Shown: positions 6,604 to 15,432 of the stretch, piece after piece
Position numbering within the stretch: position 1 is the stretch's first letter
Layout of the letters: each line of letters begins with the position of its first letter
Source: Thermoplasmatales archaeon SM1-50
GTDB lineage: Archaea > Thermoplasmatota > E2 > DHVEG-1
Direction: 5' to 3'
NCBI GenBank assembly: GCA_001595945.1
Contig: LSSI01000040.1
Coordinates: forward strand, 1-44,829
DNA: 44,829 nt
The notes under the pieces: model-generated
Database searches by the model: none
Seen by the model: the letters and a program-made list of their open reading frames with translations, nothing else
What the model was told of the DNA's origin: nothing
Program-made: the position numbers and the translations under genes

Positions 6604-7440
6604 ATGAAACTTAAGGATATCAACATCGCAATCATACGCATCGAGGGCACAAACTGTGAACAAGAGTCATATGACGCGTTCAAACGCTTAGGTGCAAACC
6701 CTGAATTTGTTCATCTCAAACAATTGCTACACATCGATTGTATCGCTGATGAAACACGTGAAATCCTCGATTATCATTGTCTGATGATTCCTGGTGGATT
6801 CTCTGCAGGAGACTATATTAGAGCTGGAGCGATTTTTGCAGCACGGATTAAAAGTCAGCTGCAGAGACAACTTGTAGAGTTTGTGAAACAGGACCGCCCG
6901 ATCCTTGGTGTCTGTAACGGTTTTCAGGTGCTGATTGAACTAGGATTACTGCCTGGTTTTGATGAAATCATCCACCCGATCCCTGACGCCTGTCTGTATC
7001 TCAATGATTCTAATCGTTTTGAATGTCGACCCACGTTGCTAAAACATGAGAACCGAGGCACCTGTGTGTTTACAGCAAAAATCCAGAAAAACGAGATTCG
7101 CTTGATTCCCAGTGCCCATGCGGAAGGAAAACTACTATTTCCCCTAGAAAAACAAGAGCAGTATCTAAACAAATTGGAGAAACACGATCAGATCGTGTTC
7201 CGCTATGTCGACCCTGAGGGCAATTATGCAGGGTATCCATGGAACCCAAACGGGTCACCGATGAACGTCGCAGGGATCTGTAACCCGCAGGGGACAGTGT
7301 TTGGGATGATGCCACATCCCGAACGAACGTATTATCGGCATCAGCATTCGGACTGGACTGGAACTCAGCTTGGGCAGAACATCGGTGATGGCCGGGCGAT
7401 TTTTGAGTCAGTACTAGCGTATCTCTCAAAAAAGTTCTAA
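6604..7440 (+). CDS. purQ: Phosphoribosylformylglycinamidine synthase glutaminase subunit PurQ
   Basis: This is a class I glutamine amidotransferase, 278 aa. It shows INIAIIRIEGTNCEQES at the start, the oxyanion PGGFSAGDYIRAG, the nucleophile in GVCNGFQVLIELGLLPG, and the His/Glu pair in GMMPHPERTYY. PurQ releases ammonia for FGAM formation in purine biosynthesis with PurL and PurS, which are not in this window. The tracked ORF extends 74 codons upstream over the divergent cupin; homology starts at the ATG at 6604, which follows AAGGCGG. It is slightly longer than bacterial PurQ, as in other archaea. Confidence 0.94.
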   Translation: MKLKDINIAIIRIEGTNCEQESYDAFKRLGANPEFVHLKQLLHIDCIADETREILDYHCLMIPGGFSAGDYIRAGAIFAARIKSQLQRQLVEFVKQDRPILGVCNGFQVLIELGLLPGFDEIIHPIPDACLYLNDSNRFECRPTLLKHENRGTCVFTAKIQKNEIRLIPSAHAEGKLLFPLEKQEQYLNKLEKHDQIVFRYVDPEGNYAGYPWNPNGSPMNVAGICNPQGTVFGMMPHPERTYYRHQHSDWTGTQLGQNIGDGRAIFESVLAYLSKKF

Positions 7441-7517
7441 ACCAAGGTGTTAGAAACGCTTTTATAGAGAAAGAGTCCTTCTCTAAACCATAGACAACTG
7501 ATAGGGGGATTCATAAC

Positions 7518-9011
7518 ATGGAAAAAAAAGTTTATGTCTCTTTACTTCTTTGTATCCTTTTGCTATTTTATAGCCTGTGTACTTCATTGCCGCCGGTTTC
7601 TGCCAGCAGCCCTGCGGATTGGCCTGATGGGACGTTCCAAGGAACATGGAACAAGCGAAAGGACAATGCATCTGGTTATCTTTGGGGTGTTTTGAACCAG
7701 GGACGCCGAACTACCAGTGGTAGTTTTACTGGTGGATGGAACACCTCTGATGGGACAGAAAACGGTACGTTTCATGGTGTTTTCTATGGCTTGCTTCTGA
7801 TTGGGCAGTGGGAGGAGACAGGCATAGGAAAAACCATCCATATTAGCGGTATCCTTAACCTAAATGAGACACATTTTTCTGCTCGATTGTTCAGCCCTAG
7901 AGCAGGTGTGTTTGATATCTCTGGTCTTCATGATGCCTCGTTTCTGCCCGCCCTCACAGGCATCTATGGAGTTGGTGTCAGAACTATGCATTTAATCGAT
8001 ACGAGTCGAGCGGAGAATTTTACAACGAACGCAACCGACCTTCGGGAGATGATGATCCAGCTTTGGTTCCCAATCAAAACAGGAAATGATGGGACGCGAG
8101 TCAAATATATGGATTACCTCACATTTCAGTGGTTAAAGGGGCGATCCCCAATCCCACTGATCACCATCCGAAATAACGCGTATCTCTTTGTACGTCCACA
8201 TGGTCGCAATCACACGACCATTGCTGCTGGGATGTTCCCTGTAGTTGTTTTCTCACCAGGGTATGATGGGGTGTACCAGATCTACACCTCCTTTATCGAA
8301 GATTTAGTGAGCCATGGGTTTGTAGTCGTCTCAATCAATCATCCATACATCTCCGGCATCACCGTATTCCCTGATGGTCGTACGATCGGGCTTGCAGATG
8401 TACCAACAGATCCAGTTGAACGGTCAATTTTTTTTAACATGTCACTACGTACTATTATACAAGATACGAAATTCGTGGTGGATACCATAACTGAGCTAAA
8501 TACAACTGACCCAGAGTTCTTCGGCCATTTCGACCTCTTAAAAGTCGGGATGTACGGTCATTCCTTTGGAGGTGCCAACACCGTTGTATGCTGCTACGAA
8601 GATCCTCGATTCCGCGTGGGACTAACCCTTGATGGCGTCTTTTACCAGCATTTCATCCCAGGAAACATTACCGTACCGTTCCTTTTCATGTTTGCAGAAT
8701 CACGTTACACCGATGATTCAACCATTGCCTATCTATGGAATCACACAAGCGACGATACCTTTAAGATGAGTATTTTAGGTTCAACACACTACGCATTCAC
8801 AGATGTTGGTGTTCTGCTTTCCCATCTGGTCCCCTTGATCCCTCCTCGGCTTCTTTTGTTTGGTTCCATAATACCTAAACGCATGGTAAACATCACAAGA
8901 ACATACATAACCGTGTTCTTTCAGGTGTACCTAAAAGGTGAACCCGTAGAAAATTTACTACATCTCTCTTCTGTGTTTGATGAAGTACTCTTCGACTACA
9001 AATGGGGATAA
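7518..9011 (+). CDS. Exported alpha/beta hydrolase (PAF-acetylhydrolase-like)
   Basis: This is a 497-aa secreted protein. A signal peptide occupies residues 1 to about 30 (MEKKVYVSLLLCILLLFYSL). Next is a Gly/Thr-rich beta region with repeated G-T/S-F-x-G-x-W units (DGTFQGTW, SGSFTGGW, NGTFHGVFYG) to about residue 95. A C-terminal alpha/beta hydrolase follows with the nucleophile elbow MYGHSFGGANTVVCCY near 348, an acidic loop after FMFAESRYTDD and a late His in GSTHYAFTD. The layout resembles platelet-activating-factor acetylhydrolases and dienelactone hydrolases, so an extracellular esterase is likely. A TATA-like TTTTATAG lies near 7460 and GGGGG precedes the ATG. Confidence 0.85.
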   Translation: MEKKVYVSLLLCILLLFYSLCTSLPPVSASSPADWPDGTFQGTWNKRKDNASGYLWGVLNQGRRTTSGSFTGGWNTSDGTENGTFHGVFYGLLLIGQWEETGIGKTIHISGILNLNETHFSARLFSPRAGVFDISGLHDASFLPALTGIYGVGVRTMHLIDTSRAENFTTNATDLREMMIQLWFPIKTGNDGTRVKYMDYLTFQWLKGRSPIPLITIRNNAYLFVRPHGRNHTTIAAGMFPVVVFSPGYDGVYQIYTSFIEDLVSHGFVVVSINHPYISGITVFPDGRTIGLADVPTDPVERSIFFNMSLRTIIQDTKFVVDTITELNTTDPEFFGHFDLLKVGMYGHSFGGANTVVCCYEDPRFRVGLTLDGVFYQHFIPGNITVPFLFMFAESRYTDDSTIAYLWNHTSDDTFKMSILGSTHYAFTDVGVLLSHLVPLIPPRLLLFGSIIPKRMVNITRTYITVFFQVYLKGEPVENLLHLSSVFDEVLFDYKWG

Positions 9012-9029
9012 ATCAGGAGTTGTGTCAAA

Positions 9030-9455
9030 ATGCCGCAGGTAGTAACCTGTATTTTAGAGAACGATGGGAAGATTCTGGTCTTGAAACGCAGTACACTAGT
9101 AAGTACATACCGAGGACGTTGGGGTGGTGTGGCGGGTTATATCGAAGAACAAGAAAAACCTATTGACACCGCTATTAAAGAGATTTCAGAGGAGGTAGGC
9201 ATCCAGCCTGACGCCCTCACATTAGTGAAAAAAGGTGACCCCATTAATATTTCTGATACATCTGATGGAAGATCGTATGACTGGGTCGTGCATCCATTCT
9301 TATTTCATATCAAGGACAAAACACTGGTTCGTATCGACTGGGAACATGAGGAATACCGATGGGTTTTTCCATCAGAAGTAAAAACCTTTGATACAGTCCC
9401 TGGTCTGGATGCTGTCGTTAAACAGCTTCTTGGAAGAACCGATAATGTTAGATAA
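9030..9455 (+). CDS. Nudix hydrolase
   Basis: This 141-aa Nudix protein has the box GYIEEQEKPIDTAIKEISEEVGI. It fits GX5EX7REUXEEXGU except that Lys replaces the Arg of REU. The N-terminal strand (QVVTCILENDGKILVLKRS) and the RWGGVAGY entry are typical. Substrates of the family are nucleoside diphosphates linked to another group; which one is used here is unknown. It starts 18 nt after the hydrolase gene and is probably cotranscribed with it. It converges on the thymidylate-kinase-like gene. Confidence 0.9.
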   Translation: MPQVVTCILENDGKILVLKRSTLVSTYRGRWGGVAGYIEEQEKPIDTAIKEISEEVGIQPDALTLVKKGDPINISDTSDGRSYDWVVHPFLFHIKDKTLVRIDWEHEEYRWVFPSEVKTFDTVPGLDAVVKQLLGRTDNVR

Positions 9456-9464
9456 AGAACAAGA

Positions 9465-10046
9465 CTACGAGCCAGTAACGTTATCAAGTTCGTTTAATAT
9501 TTTTTCAATCGCGGAATAAGTCTCTTCTATAGACTGACCGGTGTTGATAATATGCCAGCCTTTGGCTAACTCCAATGCCTTTGTCCGTATCTTTAGAAAC
9601 TCTTCCTGAGTCTCAAACATCTCAGTTTCACTGCGTTGTTTGATTCGTTCGACGAGTTCCTCTGGTGTGGCATCTAAGAAAAACATATACTGTGATATCG
9701 GAACCAGTTTTTCAAAAAAACGATACCCGGTTTTCGTCAACGGTCTTGGCAGATATGCAGTCCCCATAAGGTAGCGTACCATGACAAGAGTATCACACGT
9801 TGGTTTTCGGTAGTACCGTCGTAGGCTATACATGACGTCGATCGCATAAAAAACCGATGCTTTCAGCTGATTGATTTTCCCTTTGCCAAGCAAGGCCTTC
9901 TTCGCTGTTCGACCATAGAAGTTATCTGATTCTGGATGGGACCGAACAATCACCTTTTCGCCTTTTTTCTCATAATGCTGTTTGATTAACTGGGCGTGTG
10001 TATCCTTACCTACACCATCAAGACCATCTACAATGATTAGTCGCAT
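9465..10046 (-). CDS. Thymidylate kinase-like P-loop kinase
   Basis: This 193-aa protein has the dTMP-kinase Walker A IIVDGLDGVGKDTHAQLIK at the N-terminus, VIVRSHPES downstream and a conserved helix VPISQYMFFLDATPEELVERIKQR. It belongs to the thymidylate kinase superfamily, but the usual DRY motif is replaced by VMVRYLMGTAYLPRP, so the phosphate acceptor may differ. It ends a minus-strand run with the polyprenol-kinase-like and UbiA genes, with gaps of 1 and 6 nt. A lipid-linked phosphoryl-transfer role is therefore worth considering beside simple dTMP phosphorylation. Confidence 0.8.
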   Translation of the reverse strand: MRLIIVDGLDGVGKDTHAQLIKQHYEKKGEKVIVRSHPESDNFYGRTAKKALLGKGKINQLKASVFYAIDVMYSLRRYYRKPTCDTLVMVRYLMGTAYLPRPLTKTGYRFFEKLVPISQYMFFLDATPEELVERIKQRSETEMFETQEEFLKIRTKALELAKGWHIINTGQSIEETYSAIEKILNELDNVTGS

Positions 10047-10047
10047 C

Positions 10048-10716
10048 TCATCCCACCAAAAAGTACCAATACATCACCGCAGCGACAAACGGCACTGAGA
10101 GATTATCAAGACCTAATGGAGTGATGCCTTCAACCATGGTCGCGACCCCAGCCATACAGAGCAAATAAACTACAGCACGAATCGTTAGCGGTTCTGCGTA
10201 AAATACGAGGGTGATGAATAAAAATAGAAATGTACAGACGAGCATCGCAAGGGAACCTACAAAGCTTTTCGTGTCTTTGAAAACCGTATATGTCCGTTTC
10301 CCGTATTTAATGCCAATAAGTGATGCAAGACCATCACCGTAAGACATCGCAAGGATCCCCATCGCGATAATCACTCGTTGATCAAAAAACACGTACGCAA
10401 GCACTGTCCAGGTAATTGCATAGTAGACCAAACCAAGCCCATGACCTGCCTCAGAGGTTTTTCCTCGAATCGATTTGATCGGTGTATATGGGCTCATAAA
10501 AAATGTAAACAAAATGAATGGCCCGGCTGCAAGAAACGCCATAATCTCTCTTGTTTCAAATAAAGGAAGGATAAACGCGATATTCCCAGTCATGATATGC
10601 AAAAATTTTCTGCTTTGAACCGGATATTTTTTTGAAAATACTTTTTCGGTAAAAATGATTAACAAGCCTACATAAATATATACTGCAGCGACCCCGACGA
10701 TATCACTTTGAAACAT
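10048..10716 (-). CDS. Dolichol/phytol kinase-like CTP-dependent polyprenol kinase
   Basis: This is a 222-aa integral membrane protein with about seven helices. It has the family signature QSRKFLHIMTGNIAF near residue 34 and MSYGDGLASLIGIKYGKRTYTVF... KDTKSFVGSLAML near 123-160. That is the pattern of the SEC59/VTE5 polyprenol kinases related to CDP-diglyceride synthetases. These enzymes phosphorylate isoprenoid alcohols, often with CTP. Lying just after a UbiA prenyltransferase, it could recycle geranylgeraniol to its phosphate for archaeal lipids, or make dolichyl phosphate. The acceptor is not decidable from sequence. Confidence 0.8.
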   Translation of the reverse strand: MFQSDIVGVAAVYIYVGLLIIFTEKVFSKKYPVQSRKFLHIMTGNIAFILPLFETREIMAFLAAGPFILFTFFMSPYTPIKSIRGKTSEAGHGLGLVYYAITWTVLAYVFFDQRVIIAMGILAMSYGDGLASLIGIKYGKRTYTVFKDTKSFVGSLAMLVCTFLFLFITLVFYAEPLTIRAVVYLLCMAGVATMVEGITPLGLDNLSVPFVAAVMYWYFLVG

Positions 10717-10722
10717 GGTTTT

Positions 10723-11625
10723 TTATCCACCTGCAAATGCTCCAGCAAGAAACGCAAGAAGCCCGATAAAAATCGCGATAAGAGTATATTTCCGATGAAA
10801 CTTCAGACTTGGGGTTTCCTTTAACACCAGTTGAAGGGAGGTAGCAAGCAACATCGAATCTGTGATAAGCACTAGGATAAAATAGGTTATGTTTTTATAA
10901 TACACTCCGAAATCCTGTAGAAAGAAGGGTAGGAAACTTAGTGCAATAGCACAAAGATATAAAAGTGCAGCCATGCCGTTCGAGGCGCGTTTCCCGATAT
11001 ACCGGGGGAATGATTTAACACCTTTTATTTGGTCTCCTTCGAAATCCATGACATCTTTCATGATCTCCCTCCCTGCCCCCGCAAGAAATGCGATCAGCGC
11101 GATGATGTAGAGAACAGGGTTAATTGTCCCAAGTGAAAAAGCGTCGTTCCCAAGAACTGTTGCTCCCCCGAAGATAAATGGGATGGCCATGATATAGGCG
11201 ATGTAAAAGTTCCCGACGAGTTTGATTTTCTTTATTTTCATATCATATAAGACTGAGATTACTGCAGTGATAAGCGCGATGAGAAAACATGTAAGGTTCA
11301 CAAAAAAGGAGCAGACAAGACCAAGTGGGAAAAGAAGGTAAAACAGGTACAACGCGGTTTTTGGGGAGATATCACCACGGACCAAAGGTCGGTCTGTTCT
11401 TCTGTTAATCCGGTCGATATCAAGATCAAAGTAATCATTAAGCGCAAATGTACTGGCTTCTAAAAACAGAGCGGTAAAAAAGGTAAGGACGATGTTGATT
11501 AGTGGGAGATTCAGGTTATCATGCAGAGTTTTTTGGGAGATAAGTGATCCGATGAGTATGGCAAGAAATAGCATTATCCCATGTTCCAATCGCATGAGTT
11601 GCCAGATGGCTTTGAGTGTTTTCAT
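10723..11625 (-). CDS. UbiA prenyltransferase, probable digeranylgeranylglyceryl phosphate synthase
   Basis: This is a 300-aa polytopic UbiA-family protein. The first aspartate motif is NDYFDLDIDRINRRTDRPLVRG near residue 63 and the second is DVMDFEGDQIKGVKSFPRYIG near 193. The length and the first motif match archaeal DGGGP synthase, which attaches the second geranylgeranyl chain to GGGP and forms the second ether bond of archaeal lipids. Other UbiA roles, such as menaquinone or haem prenylation, are possible. It leads the run with the polyprenol-kinase-like and dTMP-kinase-like genes. Confidence 0.88.
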   Translation of the reverse strand: MKTLKAIWQLMRLEHGIMLFLAILIGSLISQKTLHDNLNLPLINIVLTFFTALFLEASTFALNDYFDLDIDRINRRTDRPLVRGDISPKTALYLFYLLFPLGLVCSFFVNLTCFLIALITAVISVLYDMKIKKIKLVGNFYIAYIMAIPFIFGGATVLGNDAFSLGTINPVLYIIALIAFLAGAGREIMKDVMDFEGDQIKGVKSFPRYIGKRASNGMAALLYLCAIALSFLPFFLQDFGVYYKNITYFILVLITDSMLLATSLQLVLKETPSLKFHRKYTLIAIFIGLLAFLAGAFAGG

Positions 11626-11691
11626 CTTAGACGAGAATAAAATGCAGAGTTATAAACTTTTGAGAGCAAGACCCTCCCTAGGCTTGTTTTG

Positions 11692-12711
11692 TTATGGCTC
11701 AAGAATCACCTTAATGGATTCTTTTGCTTTTGCAACAAGCCGAAAACCCTCCGCCGCTTCTGAAAGTGGAAGCTTATGTGAAATCATGTCAACTACTGTG
11801 ACTTTCTTTGATGCTATCAGAGTTATTGCACGGTTGATATCTTCTGGGCTTCCTGCATAGGTAGAGATCATGGTTATTTGCTTGTTCCACAACTCAAACA
11901 ACGGGAATGGGATGTTGATTCCTGGTTTTGTTGGTGCGAAGAATAGGATAGTTCCTCCACTCTCCACGGACCGAAGAGCCTGCTGGACCGCTGATACGGC
12001 ACCGGTGCAGAGAACCACAAGATCCGCAAGTCTACCGTCATTGTGTTTCTTTACTTCTTCTGGCACATTGTCCTTTGCATGGATAACGAGGTTTGCACCA
12101 AATCGTTGTGCCGCTTGTAACCGATAGTCCTCTACATCAGTCGCAAAGATTCTTTTAGCGCCCCAGGCCTTGGCTAATTTTATTTGGAGTAACCCCGAAA
12201 TCCCACTACCAATCACCAGAACAGTTTGCCCTGACTTCATTCCAGCGGTCTTAAAGCCCCGGACAACACAAGCAAGCGGTTCGATAAACACCCCCTCATC
12301 ATAGGACATTTCTCCTGGTAGGATAAATACACCATAATCAATGTTTATCTTTGGGACACGCAGATACTCTGCAAAACCACCTGGGTAGAAATTCGTGGAA
12401 TGTAACGTGTGACAAAGGGTATGCTGACCATTTTTGCAAAACCTACACGTGTTACAGGGAACATGATGAGAGACAAAGACACGATCACCTACCTTATATC
12501 GCTTGACGTTCTTGCCGACTTGTACGATGTCACCGGCGATCTCATGGCCAAGGACTTTTGGGGCTTTTTTTATCCGGTACCATTCCATAACGTCGCTGCC
12601 GCAAATACCACTGGTTTTCACCTTAACTAAAAGCTCATCGTCTCCGATAGCAGGAATAGGCACCTCCTCGATACGTACATCGTTATTATTATAATACATC
12701 GCGACTTTCAT
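11692..12711 (-). CDS. Zinc-dependent MDR alcohol/polyol dehydrogenase
   Basis: This is a 339-aa medium-chain dehydrogenase. Catalytic zinc ligands are Cys37 (GICGSD) and His56-Glu57 (LGHE). The structural zinc site is C86, C89, C92 and C100 (CNTCRFCKNGQHTLC). A Rossmann motif VLVIGSGISGLLQIKLA lies near 166. It resembles threonine, sorbitol and glucose dehydrogenases; the substrate is not decidable. There is no clear ribosome binding site, and a TTTATA element about 30 nt upstream suggests a leaderless transcript. It is separated from the UbiA run by 66 nt and may be independent. Confidence 0.9.
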   Translation of the reverse strand: MKVAMYYNNNDVRIEEVPIPAIGDDELLVKVKTSGICGSDVMEWYRIKKAPKVLGHEIAGDIVQVGKNVKRYKVGDRVFVSHHVPCNTCRFCKNGQHTLCHTLHSTNFYPGGFAEYLRVPKINIDYGVFILPGEMSYDEGVFIEPLACVVRGFKTAGMKSGQTVLVIGSGISGLLQIKLAKAWGAKRIFATDVEDYRLQAAQRFGANLVIHAKDNVPEEVKKHNDGRLADLVVLCTGAVSAVQQALRSVESGGTILFFAPTKPGINIPFPLFELWNKQITMISTYAGSPEDINRAITLIASKKVTVVDMISHKLPLSEAAEGFRLVAKAKESIKVILEP

Positions 12712-12789
12712 AGTTTTTATACTCTTCCAATTGTCGGTATAAAGAAGTGTTTAATAGAGTTTATGACCCCGTATTTTCCTTTAGAAAAG

Positions 12790-12811
12790 CAAAGCTTATT
12801 CAAAGCTTATT
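12790..12811. repeat. Two tandem 11-bp direct repeats upstream of the arrestin-like gene
   Basis: CAAAGCTTATT occurs twice head to tail, 43 to 64 nt before the ATG at 12854. The position upstream of the presumed transcription start would suit an activator site, but no binding protein is known. Confidence 0.5.
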
Positions 12812-12853
12812 ATTAGACATCTATTACAATCTCTCTTTGGGTATGAAGATACT

Positions 12854-13333
12854 ATGGGATTATTTGGAGCGCAAAAAATCGTGTTAAATCTAGAGAGATA
12901 CGATTACAAACCAGGGGATACCATCAAAGGGACTGTGACATTACAGTTGAAAAAACCAATAAATGCTCGTAGGTTGGAGGTAGGGCTCATTGGTAGGAAA
13001 ATTCAGCAGCAGAGTGGCATTCGAGTGGGAATGTCTTCAAGTCCTTACAAAAGTGGATATCAGAAGACAACAGAATATCGTACTATCTATGATTTCCGCA
13101 TCCCTCTTGGTGTAGAACAAGAATATCTGGCAGGTTTGTTTCCTTTTAAAATTAAAATACCGACGACGATTCTACAAGGAGAAGTCTTACCGGAAGGAGG
13201 TGTTGCAGCCGATGTCAATGTGCCAAAGGCATTAGGCGGAGTACCCTCCCGTATTGAATGGATGATTGTCGCCCGGCTGGATGTTCCGTTGAAACTTGAT
13301 GTCAGCGCATCGCAAAAGATTGCTCTCTCATAA
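12854..13333 (+). CDS. Arrestin-like / SpoOM-type protein
   Basis: This 159-aa beta-rich protein begins GLFGAQKIVLNLERYDYKPG then DTIKGTVTLQLKKPINARRL. This is the typical first strands of the arrestin-like fold seen in SpoOM and archaeal arrestin-like proteins. The central part contains YDFRIPLGVEQEYLAGLFPFKIKIP and a late VEWMIVARLDVPLKLD-like strand (RIEWMIVARLDVP). It has no signal peptide or membrane segment, so a cytosolic adaptor role is likely. It is followed 43 nt later by a SecB-like gene on the same strand. Confidence 0.75.
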   Translation: MGLFGAQKIVLNLERYDYKPGDTIKGTVTLQLKKPINARRLEVGLIGRKIQQQSGIRVGMSSSPYKSGYQKTTEYRTIYDFRIPLGVEQEYLAGLFPFKIKIPTTILQGEVLPEGGVAADVNVPKALGGVPSRIEWMIVARLDVPLKLDVSASQKIALS

Positions 13334-13376
13334 ACGAAAGACGTAAAAAGGGGGTGGTTGTTTATTGGAGCGCACT

Positions 13377-13808
13377 ATGATAATTAAGGCAATCAAATTA
13401 AAATCGATTGAGGCACGTCGATACGTGGAACCTGACAATAAACCACGGCAGATTCGTATTGATCATAATAGTCAGATCTCCCAGGTCATGAATAGCGCGG
13501 AAAAAACTCTCATAATCGAGTTCCAATACACCGCTAGCTACGGACCGATCGGTATGATTAAACTTGATGGTACCATCTTCTCTGAGGAAAATGAGGCAAA
13601 GCAACTAGCCAAAGAATGGCAAAACACAAGGAAAATGCCTGACCAGTTCGCAAGTAACATCCACACCGCAATCATGCATACCTGTGTGCCAGAGGCAGTT
13701 GGTATCGCCAAAGACCTTGGGTTGCCGCCACCAATCCCCTTGCCGCAGGTTCGACTTGGTACTGACCCTAAAAAGGGACAAAGTCAAAGTGGGATAGAAG
13801 TCGCCTAA
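13377..13808 (+). CDS. Conserved archaeal protein, SecB-like
   Basis: This 143-aa protein has a central antiparallel-strand pattern (EKTLIIEFQYTASYGPIGMI, then KLDGTIFSEENEAKQLAKEW) and ends in a helix followed by AKDLGLPPPIPLPQVRLG. The GLPPPIPLP motif at the end of the core is common to archaeal proteins resembling the SecB chaperone or SecB-like domains. I regard that as a weak fold-level similarity. The track starts at a TTG at 13365; I chose the ATG at 13377 with GGAG 7 nt upstream. It may act with the arrestin-like protein before it. Confidence 0.65.
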   Translation: MIIKAIKLKSIEARRYVEPDNKPRQIRIDHNSQISQVMNSAEKTLIIEFQYTASYGPIGMIKLDGTIFSEENEAKQLAKEWQNTRKMPDQFASNIHTAIMHTCVPEAVGIAKDLGLPPPIPLPQVRLGTDPKKGQSQSGIEVA

Positions 13809-13858
13809 TCGTTTTTTTCTATGGTACTTTTAAATAAAACAAAGGGATACTCTGCGTG

Positions 13859-14533
13859 ATGAAAACCGTTGTCGTATCGATAGGAGGATCCGTGGTTCTT
13901 TCTCAAGAGGCAGACGAGCTTTTCCTAAGAAACCTGGCTGCTCTTTTTAAAAAAATAAGCAATAATTACAAACTATTTGTCATCGTCGGTGGAGGAACCA
14001 TAGCTAGACGATACATCCAGCTTGGACGTGACCTTGGGTTCGACGAGGACACCTTAGATCTTCTAGGTATCGATGTGACACGGGTGAACGCACGTATCAT
14101 CACCAATCTACTTGATATCTCCAATAAAGAGATTCCTCATACAACAAGTGATGCGTTGAAACTTAATTTTCCGATTGTTGTCATGGGAGGAACTGACCCA
14201 AAACATAGTACAGATTTGGTTGGAGCGGAGCTTGCAGAAAAAACCCATGCAATACGTTTTGTAAACGCAACGAACGTCGATGGTATCTACGATAAAGACC
14301 CGAATATATACAAGGACGCAAAGCAACTTAAGGAAATCTCTATTGATAAGTTGATTGCGCATTACGGAACGACATGGGGAACTGCAGGGAAAAATATCTT
14401 CATGGACGAACCTGCTTTAGATGTCATTAAAAATGCAAAGATCTCAACCTTTATTGTAAATGGGAAGCGACTTGATCAATTGGAGAAAGCAATACGTGGC
14501 CAACCGTTTGATGGTACGACCATTCTTGTGTAG
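13859..14533 (+). CDS. pyrH: UMP kinase, archaeal type
   Basis: This 224-aa amino acid kinase family protein has KTVVVSIGGSVVLSQ at the start, KLFVIVGGGTIARRYIQLGR near residue 43, VVMGGTDPKHSTD near 108 and ATNVDGIYDKDPNIYKDA near 138. These mark UMP kinase (PyrH) of the archaeal subgroup, which makes UDP from UMP. Adjacent GTG and ATG codons are both possible starts; a TATA-like TTTTAAATA at 13829-13837 about 26 nt upstream suggests a leaderless transcript starting at the ATG. Confidence 0.93.
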   Translation: MKTVVVSIGGSVVLSQEADELFLRNLAALFKKISNNYKLFVIVGGGTIARRYIQLGRDLGFDEDTLDLLGIDVTRVNARIITNLLDISNKEIPHTTSDALKLNFPIVVMGGTDPKHSTDLVGAELAEKTHAIRFVNATNVDGIYDKDPNIYKDAKQLKEISIDKLIAHYGTTWGTAGKNIFMDEPALDVIKNAKISTFIVNGKRLDQLEKAIRGQPFDGTTILV

Positions 14534-14628
14534 CATTGAATTTTACTTTTTTACACTCAGCCGATAGCAGAGAAAGTTATATATAGTCCGATTTCTATAC
14601 ATTTCCCACTAAATTCCCACATAGGTGA

Positions 14629-15051
14629 ATGATGAACTCAATAATCAGGTTGGATACACGAGGGCGTCTTGTCATCCCAAACGAATTTCGAGAAACCCTT
14701 AATCTTAAAGAAGGAGATGAATTACTGCTGAGTCTCGATACAAAAACAAATACCCTTGTTATCAGCCCTATTTACGGAAAAACAGACAATTTAGTGAAAA
14801 TAGAAATCAACTTCGATGATAAACCAGGAAGTTTAGCAAAACTCGCCGAAACCTTAGCAAAAATCAACATCGACCTTGTGATGACCGAATCAAAAAGTTT
14901 CCAGCGCGGGACCAAAGCACGATGGAACATTTTCGCAGATACCACAAAATGTCCCTATGGTATAAACGAAATTAAAAAGACATTACTCCAAAATCACTCT
15001 GTGGAGTCCGTGAGTATCACAAAGATAACTCGTGATCGCCTTCATCATTGA
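14629..15051 (+). CDS. AbrB-type DNA-binding domain fused to an ACT domain
   Basis: Residues 1-45 form a SpoVT/AbrB swapped-hairpin domain (IRLDTRGRLVIPNEFRETLN, then LKEGDELLL). Residues 55-138 form an ACT domain (NLVKIEINFDDKPGSLAKLAETL). AbrB domains bind DNA as dimers, and ACT domains usually bind small ligands such as amino acids, so this is probably a ligand-responsive regulator. A TATATATA promoter lies at 14579. GGTGA directly precedes the ATGATG pair, making the second ATG (14632) slightly better placed. It lies just upstream of the 98-aa and radical SAM genes and may control them. Confidence 0.85.
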   Translation: MMNSIIRLDTRGRLVIPNEFRETLNLKEGDELLLSLDTKTNTLVISPIYGKTDNLVKIEINFDDKPGSLAKLAETLAKINIDLVMTESKSFQRGTKARWNIFADTTKCPYGINEIKKTLLQNHSVESVSITKITRDRLHH

Positions 15052-15126
15052 AAAAAAAATGCTTCTAGCACCTCTTTTTTTCGATTCCATCAAGGATAAT
15101 AGTGGAAAAACTAAGGAGAAAAATAC

Positions 15127-15423
15127 ATGTTAGAGAAAAATACCTTAGAACCAAAGGCAGCAGAAATCCTAAAAGGATTGACAACAAAGACAGAAAAAAT
15201 AATTAAAATCGGCCAAATCCTTGACATCACCAACAGCGATATCGTTGCAACATTACAAAAGAAACGATGGATCCAAAACATCATTGTAATACTAGCTGCA
15301 ACAACAATCATCCTATATTCTTATGCCATGCTTGCAAAGGGAGCACACTATGGAGGAATTAGCGTCAAAGACTTCAATACGATTGAGCAACTGGTCTACA
15401 GCACTTTCGGCCGATTTTTATAA
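15127..15423 (+). CDS. 98-aa single-span membrane protein of unknown family
   Basis: A charged N-terminal half (residues 1-58, TLEPKAAEILKGLTTKTEKI) leads into one transmembrane helix (about 60-80, IIVILAATTIILYSYAML). The 20-odd-residue tail GGISVKDFNTIEQLVYSTFG ends in RFL. There are no cysteines. AAGGAG stands 9 nt before the ATG. The gene is followed by a 10-bp-stem hairpin and then a radical SAM/SPASM gene. I do not recognise the family. It could be a substrate or partner of the radical SAM enzyme, which is inference from position only. Confidence 0.7.
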   Translation: MLEKNTLEPKAAEILKGLTTKTEKIIKIGQILDITNSDIVATLQKKRWIQNIIVILAATTIILYSYAMLAKGAHYGGISVKDFNTIEQLVYSTFGRFL

Positions 15424-15432
15424 AAAAAAAGA

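Noticed and set aside
7459-7490. AGAGAA...TTCTCT hairpin after purQ as a terminator
   Set aside because: The stem is only 6 bp, has no T-run and sits in the promoter of the next gene.
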